NCBI GenBank assembly: GCA_907165065.1
Contig: OU015540.1
Location: forward strand, 3,456,001-3,520,000
Reading direction: 5' to 3'
Origin: Caprimulgus europaeus
Lineage: Eukaryota; Chordata; Aves; Caprimulgiformes; Caprimulgidae
Length of the DNA stretch: 64,000 nucleotides
Every line of letters begins with the position of its first letter. The stretch's first letter is position 1. Under the pieces are notes generated by a model. The model made no database searches and was not told where the DNA came from. It saw only the letters and a program-made list of their open reading frames with translations. The translations under genes and the position numbers were made by a program. This document shows positions 23,487-35,619 of this stretch, one piece after another.

Positions 23487-24024
23487 CTGTGTAAAGAGTG
23501 TTAGCCCAGATCAGTGCAGGAAATAGGACAGCCAGTCCCACTCTCCTGGCTCATGGCATAGAAATCCGTGTATTTAAGGGCCATCTCAGCTCAGAACAAG
23601 TGTCACTTCACTGGCAACACATTTTTTTTGTCCTCTCAGGCATTAATTTGTTCCCAATATATCTAAGTGTATCTGGGACTCTCAAGAATGCCTGTTTCCT
23701 TTTTTACTTCACCCCATCCTGATGTGCCCTGTCATGCCAGATCTGAAGTTTCCCTCTTTCTATTTTGGAGGATGGAGAAAAAGACGAGTCTGATTTTCCA
23801 CTCTGATCTGCAGCTGGGCCAAGGAAGCAGAGCAGCAAGCAGCAAACCTGCACAGACTGAGCTCACACAGAGGTTTGGCTCATGAACGAGCCTGCCTGTG
23901 ACTCCAGATCCCCTGCTCCACTTTGGGACAAACCTTATAGCTAAACCCTATAGCTAAACCTGGCTGTTGGATTGCAGGTGCCATCCTCCAGACCCCACCA
24001 GGAGAGCTCAGCAGAGCAGCTTAC
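23487..24024 (-). other. Intron between window exons 8 and 9
   Basis: This is a short 538 bp intron with no recognisable element. Confidence 0.7.
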
Positions 24025-24166
24025 CCGTTTCCGTGGGAAAACCCTCTTCTCGCTCCTGCCCTGCCGCGTCTCGCTGCAAAGGGCAGCACTGGCTGCCGCG
24101 TTCGTCTCCATGTGCTCCGCGTTCTCAATATCCAGTGCCTCAAATTTCTCAATTACTTGGGATCGC
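24025..24166 (-). CDS. MPRIP: MPRIP window exon 8: RSQVIEKFEALD linker exon
   Basis: This exon has 142 nt: one base completing Arg, then 47 codons, ending in phase 0. It starts RSQVIEKFEALDIENAEHME and ends GRSEKRVFPRKR. The acceptor is TTTCCAG|G and the donor CGG|GTAAGC. The QVIEKFEALD segment is highly conserved in MPRIP. The middle (ETNAAASAALCSETRQ) is more variable than in mammals. The EKRVFPRKR end is basic. The region lies in the disordered linker between the PH domains, within the mammalian F-actin-binding half. Confidence 0.95.
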
Positions 24167-27100
24167 CTGGAAAACAGAGAGAAAGGGGAAACCAGGGCCA
24201 GTTTAAACACAGAACAGCAACTGAGCTGCACAATCCCACAGATCTAAGGCTGCAGAGCTGCTCGACCCCGTGTTCGTGCAAACCTGGCTTTTGGTCCCTG
24301 CTCCTCCACAAGCTCGAGTGTGCACAAAACCAGGGGAAAACGCCCCAATCTGACATCAACCATTTTACCTGCAGCCCAAGTGGGGAAAACCCTCACGCTA
24401 CTCAGCTCCACAAATAATATTTGCTTAAATATCTAGAAAACTCTTGCAAAACCAGCAATAATTTTTTACTTGTAACTTTTCCAGCCCTTTGAGAAACAGG
24501 GATTATTGAGCAGCTTTGGCTTAAGCTTTGTCTCTACTCTCTAGCACTGCAGCCATCGATGCCAGGCCACAGAGCACAGACACATCAGACCAAGCTGCAG
24601 CGCAGAGGTGATGGGTACCTATGGGTCACCCTTAATGTTCACCACAATGGATAACCTGTAAAAAACTCAGCCCCATGTGGGAAATGTCCACAGGATTGCT
24701 CTGAGTGAGGAGTGTCTGTAGGTGCCTCTAGACAACAGCTGGGTGCACCAGCTGAAGACACATGAGACAAGGAGCACCCCGTGCAGGCACAGCAAGGCAA
24801 CCCCTGCAAAACCCTGGGGCTCTGCCCTCCTCCCAAACTGGTCTGCAAATCCAGTATGGACAGTAGGGAGCATGACTTGGGCTCTCAGACACCGGGCTTG
24901 GTGGCCCATCACACCATGGCACACGTCTGCAAGGATGGAAGAGAACTATGAAGAAATGTGGATGGAGCAGGAGCCAACCTCTGACCAAACCCAAATGGGA
25001 TGCTCCTAAGAATGAGCAAAGCCTTTGCAGGTGGAATTAAAAGTGCCATTTCATCATGAAAAGCTGCTTGCTGACCCACAGGAGAGGAAATACTGGAATT
25101 TTCAAAGGACCTGCTGGTGTCTAAGTTTGCATGCCCGGGGGCTCGGGCAAGTATCAACCTCAGGTCTTTAATCACAACCTAGGAACATGAAGCAATAACC
25201 CACCACCAACACACAGGCCAGCTGAGCTCCAAGCTGGGAGGTTTAAAGCTCAGTTTTGAACCTCCCCTAAAAGCTCAGGCTGGGTGGGCTCTTGACACAA
25301 AATCTGGACCCACGCAGGTTGCATCTAAACTCGGGGCCGCTTGTTCTGTGTGAACCTCTAACGTGCATGAACATCACACCAGCAACCACATGAGGGGAAA
25401 CAGCTTACCCAAAAAAACCCATTTTTAACACTTCCCACCAAAAGCAACAGCAGGTTAAGGACTCAAAAACCATGAGATGTTCAGTTTTCAACCAATATTT
25501 GCAACAAATTCCATAAATGACATGAACAGTCTGAGCACATCACATCCCCCGGCGGGCTGGGGGCCCCCCACTGCTGCCCAGAGCCAGGCTGCCAGGACCG
25601 GGCGCTGAAGCCCACAACCAAAGAGGAAGGGACAAAATCCTGGGGAGGACTTTGCTTTGTAAATTCAAGCATCTCTGATGTTTTTACGAGACATTTGTTC
25701 AACCCTCACTGCCTCCCAGTTTGCAGACTGGGAGTAGGCAGATCCTGGGCTCGTATAGAGCTTCCAGTCCCCCTGGGATGTTCTGCTCACGAGATGTCTG
25801 TTCACATAAGTCAGCCTATGGAGCATAAATCCACGTTCTCTGTTCACCAACAGACAGGGAACTGTGTTGGAGTCACAAATTTTTAACCCTTTTTACACTG
25901 GCCCAGCCTTCTCTGAGTCTCAGTTTAGGAGGAAGTAAGAGGTCCATGAATTAACACTGTCTGTGCCCTATTAAGTGAAGGCCTGAAGATAAACAAATCA
26001 GGAGAAAAAAAACCCCAAAACAACCCAACCAAAAAAAAAAAACAACAACAAAATCAAAAGCAGGTTGATTTCTCATGAAAGGGGCTGCACCACCAGGTTG
26101 TTCTACGGCTTGAGATTGAGATGAGATGGTAGCGAAGCAGGCGAAGTAAAGGCGGACACGTCACACAGCAACACAGCAGGAGAAGGTGGAGAGCAACAAG
26201 ACCTGGAAGAAAACAAGGCTGGAAAATGAATGAACAGAAGAGGAAATTATATATCTGTATCTACATACAAAACAAAATCAAAATCATTCCAGTAATTCAT
26301 CATTGGAAAAGGGAGGAGAAAAATAAATCACTGCAACCAAATCACAGTCCCAAGGGTTAAAATCATCCGGATTACAGGAAAGAATCATTTCTTTTCCCAT
26401 TAGCTTAACATTTCAGAGAGGTTACTGCTAGAGATCCTGGGGGGACGGGACGGGGAGGGGAAGGGATCTCCTCTCCTCCCCACTGCTCCAAGGAGAGCTG
26501 CTCCCTCTGAGCAGCAGCTCTGTGTTGACAAAACAAGGCTGCAGACAGGTACAAAGAAGCGTTTTAAAAGCTGCGGTGCCATTTAGTGCTTTCTCAACTA
26601 CAAAGCTCGTCCCAAGGAGTTCCTTGGCCATGCAGGATGTTAATCTGTTCCAGGCCACTAAACCCAAGCTGCAGATCTGGGCTGTTAGGTGGAGGGGTGT
26701 GTGCAGTGGGAAGGAAAGCTATAAAGCCCAGCACGAGCTATCGTTAAAGTGATTTTTTTTTGATTGAAAGAAAAGGTTTGGTTTTTATTGGATTCATTTA
26801 TTATTCAGCAGCAAGAAAGACAGAGAGTGTCAGGAAAAGGAAGAGGAATTTCCCCAAAAAGTCCACAAAAATGAAGAGTAAAGTTATATAAGAAAAAAAA
26901 CAACCTATACTTGGGAGAGCAGGCGTTCTTCTCTAGGGGTAGAAGCAGCCTTACATCTCAAGAAGGTCCAAAGAAGGAATTTGAAAAAGAAAAGCCTTTT
27001 AAGCCAATTCAGGCTGCTCTGCTATTTATTGAGGCTAGAAATATTCCTCAGTCCCCTGACCACACTCCTACAGCAGATCCAGCACACACCACAGCAGAAT

Positions 27101-30100
27101 CTTGCCAGCGTGAGCAGAACATGGGGTCAACCAGGAAAGCCATGGTTTTAGAGGCTGTTATCCCTGGAAGTGTTCAGGAAAAGCCAAGTTTTCCACCCAG
27201 AAATCCCAGTGCTGGCTGGGGAGCTGCAGGAGGTGGGTTAGCCTGCATCTGCACACCCAGAGGAAGGGGCTCCGGGTCTCTGCACCCCAAGGACTCCCCA
27301 CCTGATGGTGGTCTCCTTCCCAAAGCTGCTGGCATCTTCCTAAGATGTGCCAAGATTTATCCCTGCAGCTGCAGAGCTCCCCTGGGACATGGGGACCAGC
27401 ATCCAAGGTCGTCCCTGCAGCCCTCTCTGCTGTGGTTTTCTGTGCAAAACAGACTCCAAGATTTATCCGTGGGGTTTCCAAAGAACTGCCCCTGCTCTTT
27501 CACTCTAGGGATGGGTCTGAGATGGGAGACCAGAGGCACAGCTTGACCTCTCTGGACACAGACCCTCTCTCTCCCCAGGCTGGCTGGGACCCCTGCGTGG
27601 TGCTGGCAGCCCCCTCCTGCCGCGTGCCAGCAGAGGGAACTCGCACTCCGCCGCTCTGCCACGCGTGCCAAAATCATGGAGATTATCTCCTCTTTTCTGA
27701 TTCATGTTTGTGAGCGTCTGTGAGCTCAGATGTCTGCACGGGGCGTGGAGTCAGCGTCAGGTTTAAATGGTCAACGCAGAAAATTTCCAGGATATAAGTC
27801 ATGTAATATCTCTTACTTTAAGGCAACAGGACAAGAAGCCTGAAAAACAGCTTTATCTGGAGCTAAGCCTACAGGTGTGTCACTCAGGATGCAGCACTGG
27901 GTACCTAAAAGAGTTATTTTCTATCCATAGCTCTGAGCCTCACAATGATTTACGGTGGGTAAATGGAAAATGGGAGAAAGAGCTGAAAATACCACCAGAA
28001 ACAGAGCAAGCTCATCCAGCTGCACCCAGAGATGAAAGGCAGGATGCCTGGCTGGCACCTATGGGGTTGGCATGTAGGCAAGCGATTTCAGGCAAGCGTT
28101 CCCAGAACGTGTTAGTGGGTTACTGAGAAGGATTATTAGAAATGGTCTTAAACCTGGGGGGAAAAAGCTGACCCCAGAGCATGGAAGTGAGTTATTGGAT
28201 TCGCTCAACCTCAAATAGCACAGCCTGAGCTCGGAGGAGAAAAATGAGAGGGAGATGTGGACTAAGTAAACTCAAATTTAAAAAGCAGCCAAGCCAAGCT
28301 GAGCAGGGTGCTGGTGAATGTTAATTCTCTAGTGTGACGCTGGAACTGCCTCTCCATGCCCTGGGGAGTCCACCTGAGCTCCAGGACACAGGGTCTCTCC
28401 ACCCACACCACCTGCGTGGGCCAACTCCCAGGTTACCAGAGGAGAAAGCAAATGTGCCTGTCCCTAAACACTGCCTGCTGAGCCATCCCTGTGCATGGCA
28501 CACTGCTCCAGTGCCACGAGCTGTGACACCCAGCCAAACCCCCTGGCAGGTCGGGACCCCTTGCCCTGCTCCCTGCCATCACCCCCCTTCCCAAATGCTG
28601 GCCCAGGCTCAGCCCCCACGAGCAGCCAGACCTCTGTGCCTGGTGCAGCGCCCGCTCCTCTCCCTGCACCCGTCCTGCTCTGATAAAAGCCCTGAGCTGA
28701 CACAGGGGAATTTTTGCCAATACTGATAAAGCAATAAAAACCTGTTAACAGGCCCAGGAGCCCAGCTGGGCTGGGAAAAACAGACTTTCCCTGGGAAAAG
28801 ACACCCGCCAGCAGGCAATGAGTGGGGCTGACATTAAAAAAGGACAGTCTCTGGCAGCAGCATCCTCTCCTAGGCCCTGTTATCTGCCTGTAAATCTGCT
28901 CCTCCCTGTCCTCGGCTGGCACATCCCAGCTCCATGCTGGATCCCAGCGCTGCACGATACCCCCAGGGCTGGAGCAAGGGACTGTGGGCACTGGAGGAAC
29001 GTGCTGTTCTCTCTCACACACTGGCCAGTGTGTCCTGTGCAAGCAAACCCAGCAGGGACACCATCTCACCCACACCTGGGTGAACATGCTGCACCAGTTC
29101 AGCCTTCAAACCAGCCATCACCAGCCTTTCCTCAGCCCTGTCCCCAGCCAGGGGATCTGCATGGCATCCTTCTCCTCCCACCCAATTCCCAAAGCTGAGA
29201 AAGCCAAATCCATGCTCTTCTCCTTTATCCCCAGCTTGGCACTGGCTGTGCACGCTGCAGAGGTTGGGGCTGGGTTTGGCATCCTCCTGCCAACCAGTGG
29301 CAGCAGCACAAAGCTGTGCCGCCCTCTCCAGACCCGCTCCCAGCTCTTGGCGTGAGGAAGCCAGGCTGGAAAACAGTCCTTCAGGGGTTGGGAAGAACCA
29401 GAGAAGTGCCTGCTGAAACTCTGCAAGAGAGAACATGCCCGGAGGAAAACCAGGGCAAGAACATCAGACTGGCAGGCGGCCCTCTCGCCCGGGGCCCGTC
29501 TCCCTGTTTGCTCTGCTGCCCTCAGAGCACAAATGTGTCTCTCCCAGGGCAAGTCGAGCCCGTCCTCTGCCTCGCCCGGAGAGCACCAAGCCCGCCGGTG
29601 TGCGGTGCAGGGCGTGCGTGGGGACACCCTCCTCATCCTCCTCCACACTAAGCTGTTTTGCAGCCCGCTGTGCCCTGCCTCGGCACTGCACCCGCCCCTC
29701 TCTCCTCTCCCAGATTAATGCCGTGACATTTTGAAACCTCTCAGCTCATTAGGCAGTTGCATAACGCACCCAGTTCTAACACCATTTAGAGAGCTAACCT
29801 AATTAATGGTGCCAGCTGCCAGCGTGTGCCACGTCGGGGAGGGGATGGGATGGGGAGGGTGGGCTTGCTTGCAAATACAGCCACCAAACATCATCCACTT
29901 CAGCCAGCTGTCCCCAAAGCAGCCAGGCAGGGTGACACACTACTAAAGACATCCCACCACTTGGTCGGTGTGGATGGGCATCCTTCAACCCAGGAGCACC
30001 CTAACACAAAGGGGCTTCACCCAGGAAATACCGCTTGCTCCGCCTGGGGCTGCGGCAGAGACCCAGCCTTGCTGCTGTTGCATGCAAGGAGGAGATGAGC

Positions 30101-30114
30101 CACTCATCCCTTAC
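24167..30114 (-). other. Intron between window exons 7 and 8
   Basis: This is a 5.9 kb intron. It contains A-rich simple sequence at about 26004-26060, and an AT-rich block with homeodomain-type TAATTA at 29700-29815 that resembles a conserved noncoding element. No exon or transposon was recognised. Confidence 0.7.
26004..26060. repeat. A/C-rich simple sequence
   Basis: This is an A-rich stretch with AAAACAACCCAACC and CAACAACAAAATC units in the intron between exons 7 and 8. Confidence 0.8.
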
Positions 30115-30631
30115 CTTCTCTCATTGCCAAAGAGACGGGCCACTTCTTCTCTCCCAGGGCTACGGGCCCGGGTTCTCCGCTCTAGCCGCTTCCTCTCCAC
30201 CTGGAAGGCCTCACGATTACTGATCCTAATGGCCTTGGGGACGTCGGCCAGGGTGGTGTACTGCCGGCTGGCTTTAAAAGAAAGGGGACGCCCCGATTTT
30301 TCAGCTCCCCTTCCTACATCTTTGTTGCTGGAGTCCTTGTGCATGGAGCAACTGCTCTTCGAGTCCAAGGAGTTCAGAGAGAAGCTGTGAATCATTCGGT
30401 CGCCTGATCGGGTACCTGGGGAAGGAAAGGGCTGGGCATGCTCCTGTGAGGGCGATTTGGGATAACTGTACCTGTTGTTCGGGGTGCTGGGGCTGGGTGG
30501 GCTCGGCGGGGGTGGCAGCTGCTGCTCTTCCAGCTTCGAGTCTTGCTTGGTCTTCTCCAAGGAAAAGTACCCGCTCTCGACACGCGTCTTCCGGCCACAG
30601 TCTATCCGGTCTCCGTTCATGGAGCTCTCAT
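30115..30631 (-). CDS. MPRIP: MPRIP window exon 7: linker exon with two in-phase donors
   Basis: The acceptor is CCCTTAG|AT, completing an Asp codon. The shared part encodes DESSMNGDRIDCGRK, ESGYFSLEKTKQD, and a Pro/Ser stretch ending PSTPNN. Two donors are possible. The first, AG|GTACAG (exon 30472-30631, 160 nt), reproduces the short canonical linker. The second, AG|GTAAGG (exon 30115-30631, 517 nt), adds 119 codons. Both end in phase 2 and join RSQVIEKF of the next exon through a split Arg codon. The extension contains SLNSLDSKSSCS, KSGRPLSFKASRQYTTLADV and RRTRARSPGREEVARLF; RTRARS fits the basophilic kinase motif RxRxxS. Its composition looks like constrained protein, not read-through intron. 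Confidence 0.93.
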
Positions 30632-31651
30632 CTAAGGGACAGAAAAGTCACCACGCTTGGTTTAAAGTCTGAGTTCTGTTTTTAACAAAAACCACCCTGA
30701 TTCCACTCAGGATGGGAGCAGGAAACAAGCAGAGATGGTCTGGGCCCCAGCCCCATGCTCTGCCACATCTTGCACCCTGGGCTTTTCCATCCATCATGCC
30801 CATGGAGATGGTGGGATGGTCTGCAGGGAGCTGGAGATGCTGATCCAACCCTTGTGTCAGGCTTGCACGGTCAAAAGACCTAAACCTTCAAACCAAGAAA
30901 TGGACGGCTGTGGTCACCACTCTGCACCCATTTCCATCCCTGTGCTTCCCTGCCTGGCATCAACTGCAGCTCTGCAGGTGGAAGGTGATGGACACCTCGC
31001 TCCTGGCAGTGGGGAGCAGGCAGAAAGCATCCCCCACACAAGTGGGCAGACAAAGGAAACGGCCACAGCATGTGGGACCCGATCACAGCTCCGGCAGGAA
31101 GACTCCCCAGCCCCTATTGTTCCAGGGAAAACAATGCTGCAGCCCCAGCGCCTTCCAGGGACTCATCAGGGAGATCAAATGTGAACAGGGCTCTGATGCA
31201 GGGGCCGGAGGAGGAAGTGGTGCTGAGGGCTTGGTAGTCCCAACAGTCAGGCTGAGTGCAGCGTGGCCCCACACCCTCCGGGTACCCCAGGTGGGGATGT
31301 GGAGGGGCTAGAAAAGGCATTTTCCCCCTTGTTTTACCCCCAACACAAAGGCAACACCACCTGCAATGCCAGGCAGCCCTGTCTTCCTGCCAGAGCAGGA
31401 TTGGGCCCCATGCTGTGTGGTTTTCCAGCATGTGATGCAATTTTTTTCCTTCCTGAACTCCAGCCTGTAAGGTCTTGCTTGGGTCCCTGCACAACACAGC
31501 AGGGATGGGGACTGCCTCCTTCTCCTCACTGGGGTGCTCCAGGAACCAAACCCATGGAAAACTTTTCCCTGCATGGTGTTTTTTTACCAGCTCAGCTGCC
31601 TGGACCAGGTCACTGCAGCATCACATCAGTGCTGGCACCCCCATCCCTCAC
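30632..31651 (-). other. Intron between window exons 6 and 7
   Basis: This is a 1.0 kb intron of GC-rich unique sequence. I see no repeat, RNA gene or exon in it. Confidence 0.7.
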
Positions 31652-31862
31652 CTTCCTTGCTGTCCAGCACGGGATCCTTCAGGGAGCTGGCAGCCCCAGC
31701 CTGGCCTTGCACGGGGCTCTGTGCTGGGCTGATGCCGCTGCCTCCATCTGCTTGGTCTTTGCCCCTCATTTCCTCCTGCCAAAGCGTGGACTTGGTGGCA
31801 GGGACCTTCTCCGCACTGGGGATGTTGCTGCTGGTCACGGCCATCTTAGCAGGACCGGGCTC
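31652..31862 (-). CDS. MPRIP: MPRIP window exon 6: disordered linker after PH1
   Basis: This exon has 211 nt: 70 codons plus one base, ending in phase 1. It begins EPGPAKMAVTSSNIPSAEKV and contains TKSTLWQEEMRGKDQADG and a Ser/Pro/Gln-rich stretch. The acceptor is CTTTAG|GAG and the donor G|GTGAGG. The serine run before IPSAEKV is short here (SSN), whereas mammalian MPRIP carries a longer poly-Ser tract at that place. The segment is predicted disordered and belongs to the N-terminal half that binds F-actin in mammals. Confidence 0.95.
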
Positions 31863-32642
31863 CTAAAGAGAACAGGGGAGACAGCAGAGTTAGAGGGGTT
31901 TGCTCCAGCTCTGCACCCAGGGTTCCCATGGGGCTGTTCCCAGAGGTGTGGGTCCCACATGGCTTGGGTGCTGCCCATGATGCATGCCACGACAGGACGG
32001 GGATGGGCTGCTCAGCCATGTGCCACTGTCACATTCCCAAGGGGACAAGCTCGCAGGTGGAAACCCTGCCCCAGGGCAGTGCTTCAGGATGACAGGTCAG
32101 GACTGTCCTTGGCCAAATGGACCATTGTTGCTCTAGAGTGAGAGAGGAAACATCCCTCACTGTCCCTCCCTGGGGAGGGCTCCTGAAATCAGCTGCACCT
32201 CCCAAAGATCCAAAGACGAACCGACAAACGAAGGAGACCTTCAGCTGGGGGCTGCGTCAGCAGAGGGTCTCACTGGCTTTGTTTTCAGATAGGAACTGCC
32301 CCTCCCAGTGAAGCACACAGGACACTGTGGCCACTGACACGTAACTCCTTGGGAAGATCTCATCCTGTGCTTGTGCAGCCCAGCCCTGAGCAGAGCAAAG
32401 CCCCAGCTCTTCCCTGTGTGGCTCCACTTATGCTTCAGCACAGCAGCTCTTCCCAAAAGCCACCCGGGGCTGTGCACCTGAATTCATCTGCAACACTGCA
32501 GACCCTGCAGAGAAATGGGTCTGTCGAGTCCTCACTCCTGGGGAACCTGGAAATGCTCCCCTCCTCCCTGCCAAAACCCAGTTTGGGGTGATAGTGCATC
32601 CTCTGTAATTGATGCAAATAAACAACACAGCATCCCTCATTT

Positions 32643-32765
32643 CCCTCTGCATGTCCACAGTCCCTCTGCACATCCCCAGTCCCTCTGCATGTCCCCAGTC
32701 CCTCTGCATGTCCCCAGTCCCTCTGCAGGTCCACAGTCCCTCTGCAGGTCCCCAGTCCTTCTGTG
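32643..32765. repeat. 19 bp minisatellite, about 6.5 copies
   Basis: The unit CCCTCTGCATGTCCCCAGT recurs with starts at 32643, 32662, 32681, 32700, 32719 and 32738, and a degenerate copy at 32757. The spacing is exactly 19 bp throughout. Copies differ at a few positions (TGCATG, TGCACA and TGCAGG variants). Confidence 0.95.
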
Positions 32766-33666
32766 TAGCATCTATGGGCTGGGTCACGGGCAGTCAATGC
32801 CCTTCATAAATACAGACCAACACCAGGCTTCTCTCCCAGGTCCCATTTGCCAGGACTGAATTATCTTAGTGCTATAACTAATGTCAAAAAACCCAAAGAA
32901 ATCAAACTAAAGGACATGGGATGGAGAACAGACTGAATTCCCTGCCACCAGCAGCTGTGGTGTTTGTTTGTCACAGCTGGCATGCTGATAAAAAGAATAA
33001 AACTCAACTGGTGCCATACTCCTCCTGGGTGCTTTGGTTACCTAACAGGCTGCTGCTTATGAAAAGGAAATACAACATCACATTGAGCTTTATGCTATTT
33101 AAAAACAATACTCATCATCATAAATGCTTCTCTAGCTAATGAGTGGCTCTGGAGTCCATCAGATAGTCCATCAGATCCATTTTGGTGGCCACAGCCTGGC
33201 CAGCCCAGGTTTGGTGCATGTCCCAGAAGAGGCAGCAGCTTTCACAACTGGGGAAGGGTTTGGCTTTGTTCACTAGCAGATGTTTTGCTGTTGTCATATT
33301 AAGCTTCTCTATTAACAGATTATTTTCCTTAAAGTGACCAATAAATCAATGACAATTAACCCTCCCTCCAAAGTCTCCAGACTGTGGGAATTTTCCTGGC
33401 TGCTTGTTCCCTTTCCACAGAGCAGAGGGAATTCAGGAGTGTCCGAGCAGGCAGCCACAGGCTGGGGACATGGGCTGCAAAGAGCATCCCCTCTGTCCCC
33501 ACTCCCACATTTTAGCCCTGCACCTCCCAATTGCCATTTGCAGGGCTGAGCTGGAGGGTCTCTCCCAGGGAACAGGTCCTGGCTCCATCTGCTGCCACAA
33601 CAAGCAGCAAATGACCTCAATTTTTAAAAAAATCCTCTTGGAAATTTCACTCTAAAGGAATGCAGG

Positions 33667-33795
33667 GTTGGAGGTAAACGATCCAGAGTTCATGGGCATC
33701 CTGCTCAAGGGGATGCTGCTTCAGCAGGGGGTCGCACCAGACGATCTCCAAGGGCCCTTCCAACCTCAACCACTCTCTCATTCATTGATCCAAAA
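33667..33795 (+). mobile_element. CR1 LINE, decayed 3' fragment
   Basis: The plus strand shows a recognisable but diverged CR1 3' end: CACCAGACGATCTCCAAGGG followed by CCCTTCCAACCTCAACCA and a broken tail. It is older or more damaged than the copy at 42.8 kb. Confidence 0.8.
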
Positions 33796-35025
33796 ACCCA
33801 AGGTTAATCACCAGCTAAGGATATATATTTTTATATATTCCTCACACAACCCCCACATAATTATTTGTAGAAATGTATTTAATTAGACAGAGCTATGAGG
33901 ACCAAAAAGTGGCCTATAAGCAAGCAGAGAAATTAACTCTTTGCCACTCAGTGGTATCAACAGCTCCAAAAAAGGAACATGCACCAAAATTGGCAAAACT
34001 GGCCTCCAGTTGCATTAAGTAAGTCTGGGCACGCTCTGCTCACCCGAGCCTGCCACACCCCTGTGCAAACCCGTCCTGCAACAGAGAGCAGTGCCTCAAA
34101 TCCCAGATTTCAGCCCCAAATCCTGTTGTGATTTCCCAGGGACAGCAGGCAGGCAAAGGCAGCAAGCCCAGTCTCTCCTGCTGCCTGCTACGCTTTGCCA
34201 GGGCACAGCAAAAGCTGCAAGAGAGATCTATCTGTCCTTTTTTCCTTAATATCTAACAACTCTTGTCCAAAAATCTGCAGCTGGAGCAATACTCCCAGCT
34301 TCACCTGCACTGCTCCCACCCCGGTGATTTTGCAGGGGGAAGATGCAAAATGATGGAGGGAGCTGAAAATGGCCCTGATGCCCCAGGAGCTCCTGGCTGC
34401 AGCCAACTTCTGCTGTAGCACAGATAAGGGAAAACTACATGGGAGCAAGAAAAAGCAGAAACATCCATTGTCTGATTATTATTTTGAAATCATGAAGGTG
34501 TCCATCCCTCCCTGAGCAGCTCTCAGACATGACCTGCTGCCAGATTAGCAGGTGGCCGTCTTTAGAAAGAAATGAGGTTTTCTCTGCTGGCACACAGAGA
34601 ACAGGCTGAACAGCAGCCAGCTTCAGGAGAAGCCATTTCACAGAGGGGGATTTGGTGCAGATTCTCTCCTCAGCATCCTCCCTCCCTCCTTCCCTGGGCC
34701 AGCCACCTGCATCGGCATGATTCAGGAGACAGAGCAAAGATGATGCTTCTGCCTTTGCAGGCTGCTCCCGAGTGCCAGAGGCACAGCGCAGCACCCCTCT
34801 GGCAGCAGGTCCCACATGGATGGTGGCTTTACAGAAGTGAATTTGAATCTTTTTCTGGAGCAACAGAATGGAGAAGATAGAAGGAGGGATGGGGCTTGGA
34901 GTGGGGCGGTCTGCCCCAAGCCAAGGAGGAGAAAAGTGCCACCAGACTCCATGCTCACCCCATCCCCAAGCACCTGGGGAGCCTGTCCACCCACGGGGAG
35001 CCAGCATCTTCCCCGCAGCCGCTTC

Positions 35026-35085
35026 CCTTATTTGGTGCTCAGGAGCTCAGATCCTGTACGGTTTCCAAGAAGTTGCCATGGTGAT
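35026..35085. promoter_or_regulatory. CArG box with nearby RFX-like palindrome
   Basis: CCTTATTTGG at 35026-35035 is a perfect CArG box. GTTGCCATGGTGAT at 35072-35085 resembles an RFX X-box palindrome. Both lie in the intron between exons 5 and 6. The combination is suggestive only. Confidence 0.3.
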
Positions 35086-35619
35086 GAAATGTAACCCAGA
35101 ATGATGTTTTACTGGCTCTGTGCCCCTTCTTCTCTCCGCCCCGTCCCCCTTCTGAACCCAGCTTGGGTTTAGTGTTGCACCAGGGATGGGGTGAGCATCC
35201 CTGCCCTGCTGCATCAGCTCGCAGGGGTGCCCCCAGTGTGGCAGCCCCCTCCCTGGGGCCTGAGGACGGGCAACTCATAACACATCAGCTCTTGGCCATA
35301 GAGGGAGGAGGCATCTTCCCTGGAGCATCACTGGAGCTGGCACTCGAGGGGCTGTGACAACCCCAGCCCTTGGCAGGAGGTGGCTCAGACTTCCAACTTG
35401 GTGTGCAAAAAAGAATCATCTTCCCCCCAAATATTTTGTCTCATTGCCCTGAATCTCTTTATCCGGTGGAGTGGTGGATCCTTGACTCAAACAAACACTG
35501 TACAAAACCCACCCATGGCCTGGTTTGCACCAGGACCATCCTGGGGACTTCATCAAAGGAGATCTCAAAACCAGTGCTCAGGGGAGCCCCGATGCTGTTC
35601 TCAGTCCCCCAGTGCCACA

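Noticed and set aside
31263..32141. A 292-codon plus-strand open frame
   Set aside because: It runs antisense across MPRIP exon 6 and both flanking introns, with no domain or codon pattern; the open frame follows from base composition.
32643..32765. CRISPR-like array
   Set aside because: The 19 bp units are contiguous with no spacers and the genome is vertebrate; this is a minisatellite.
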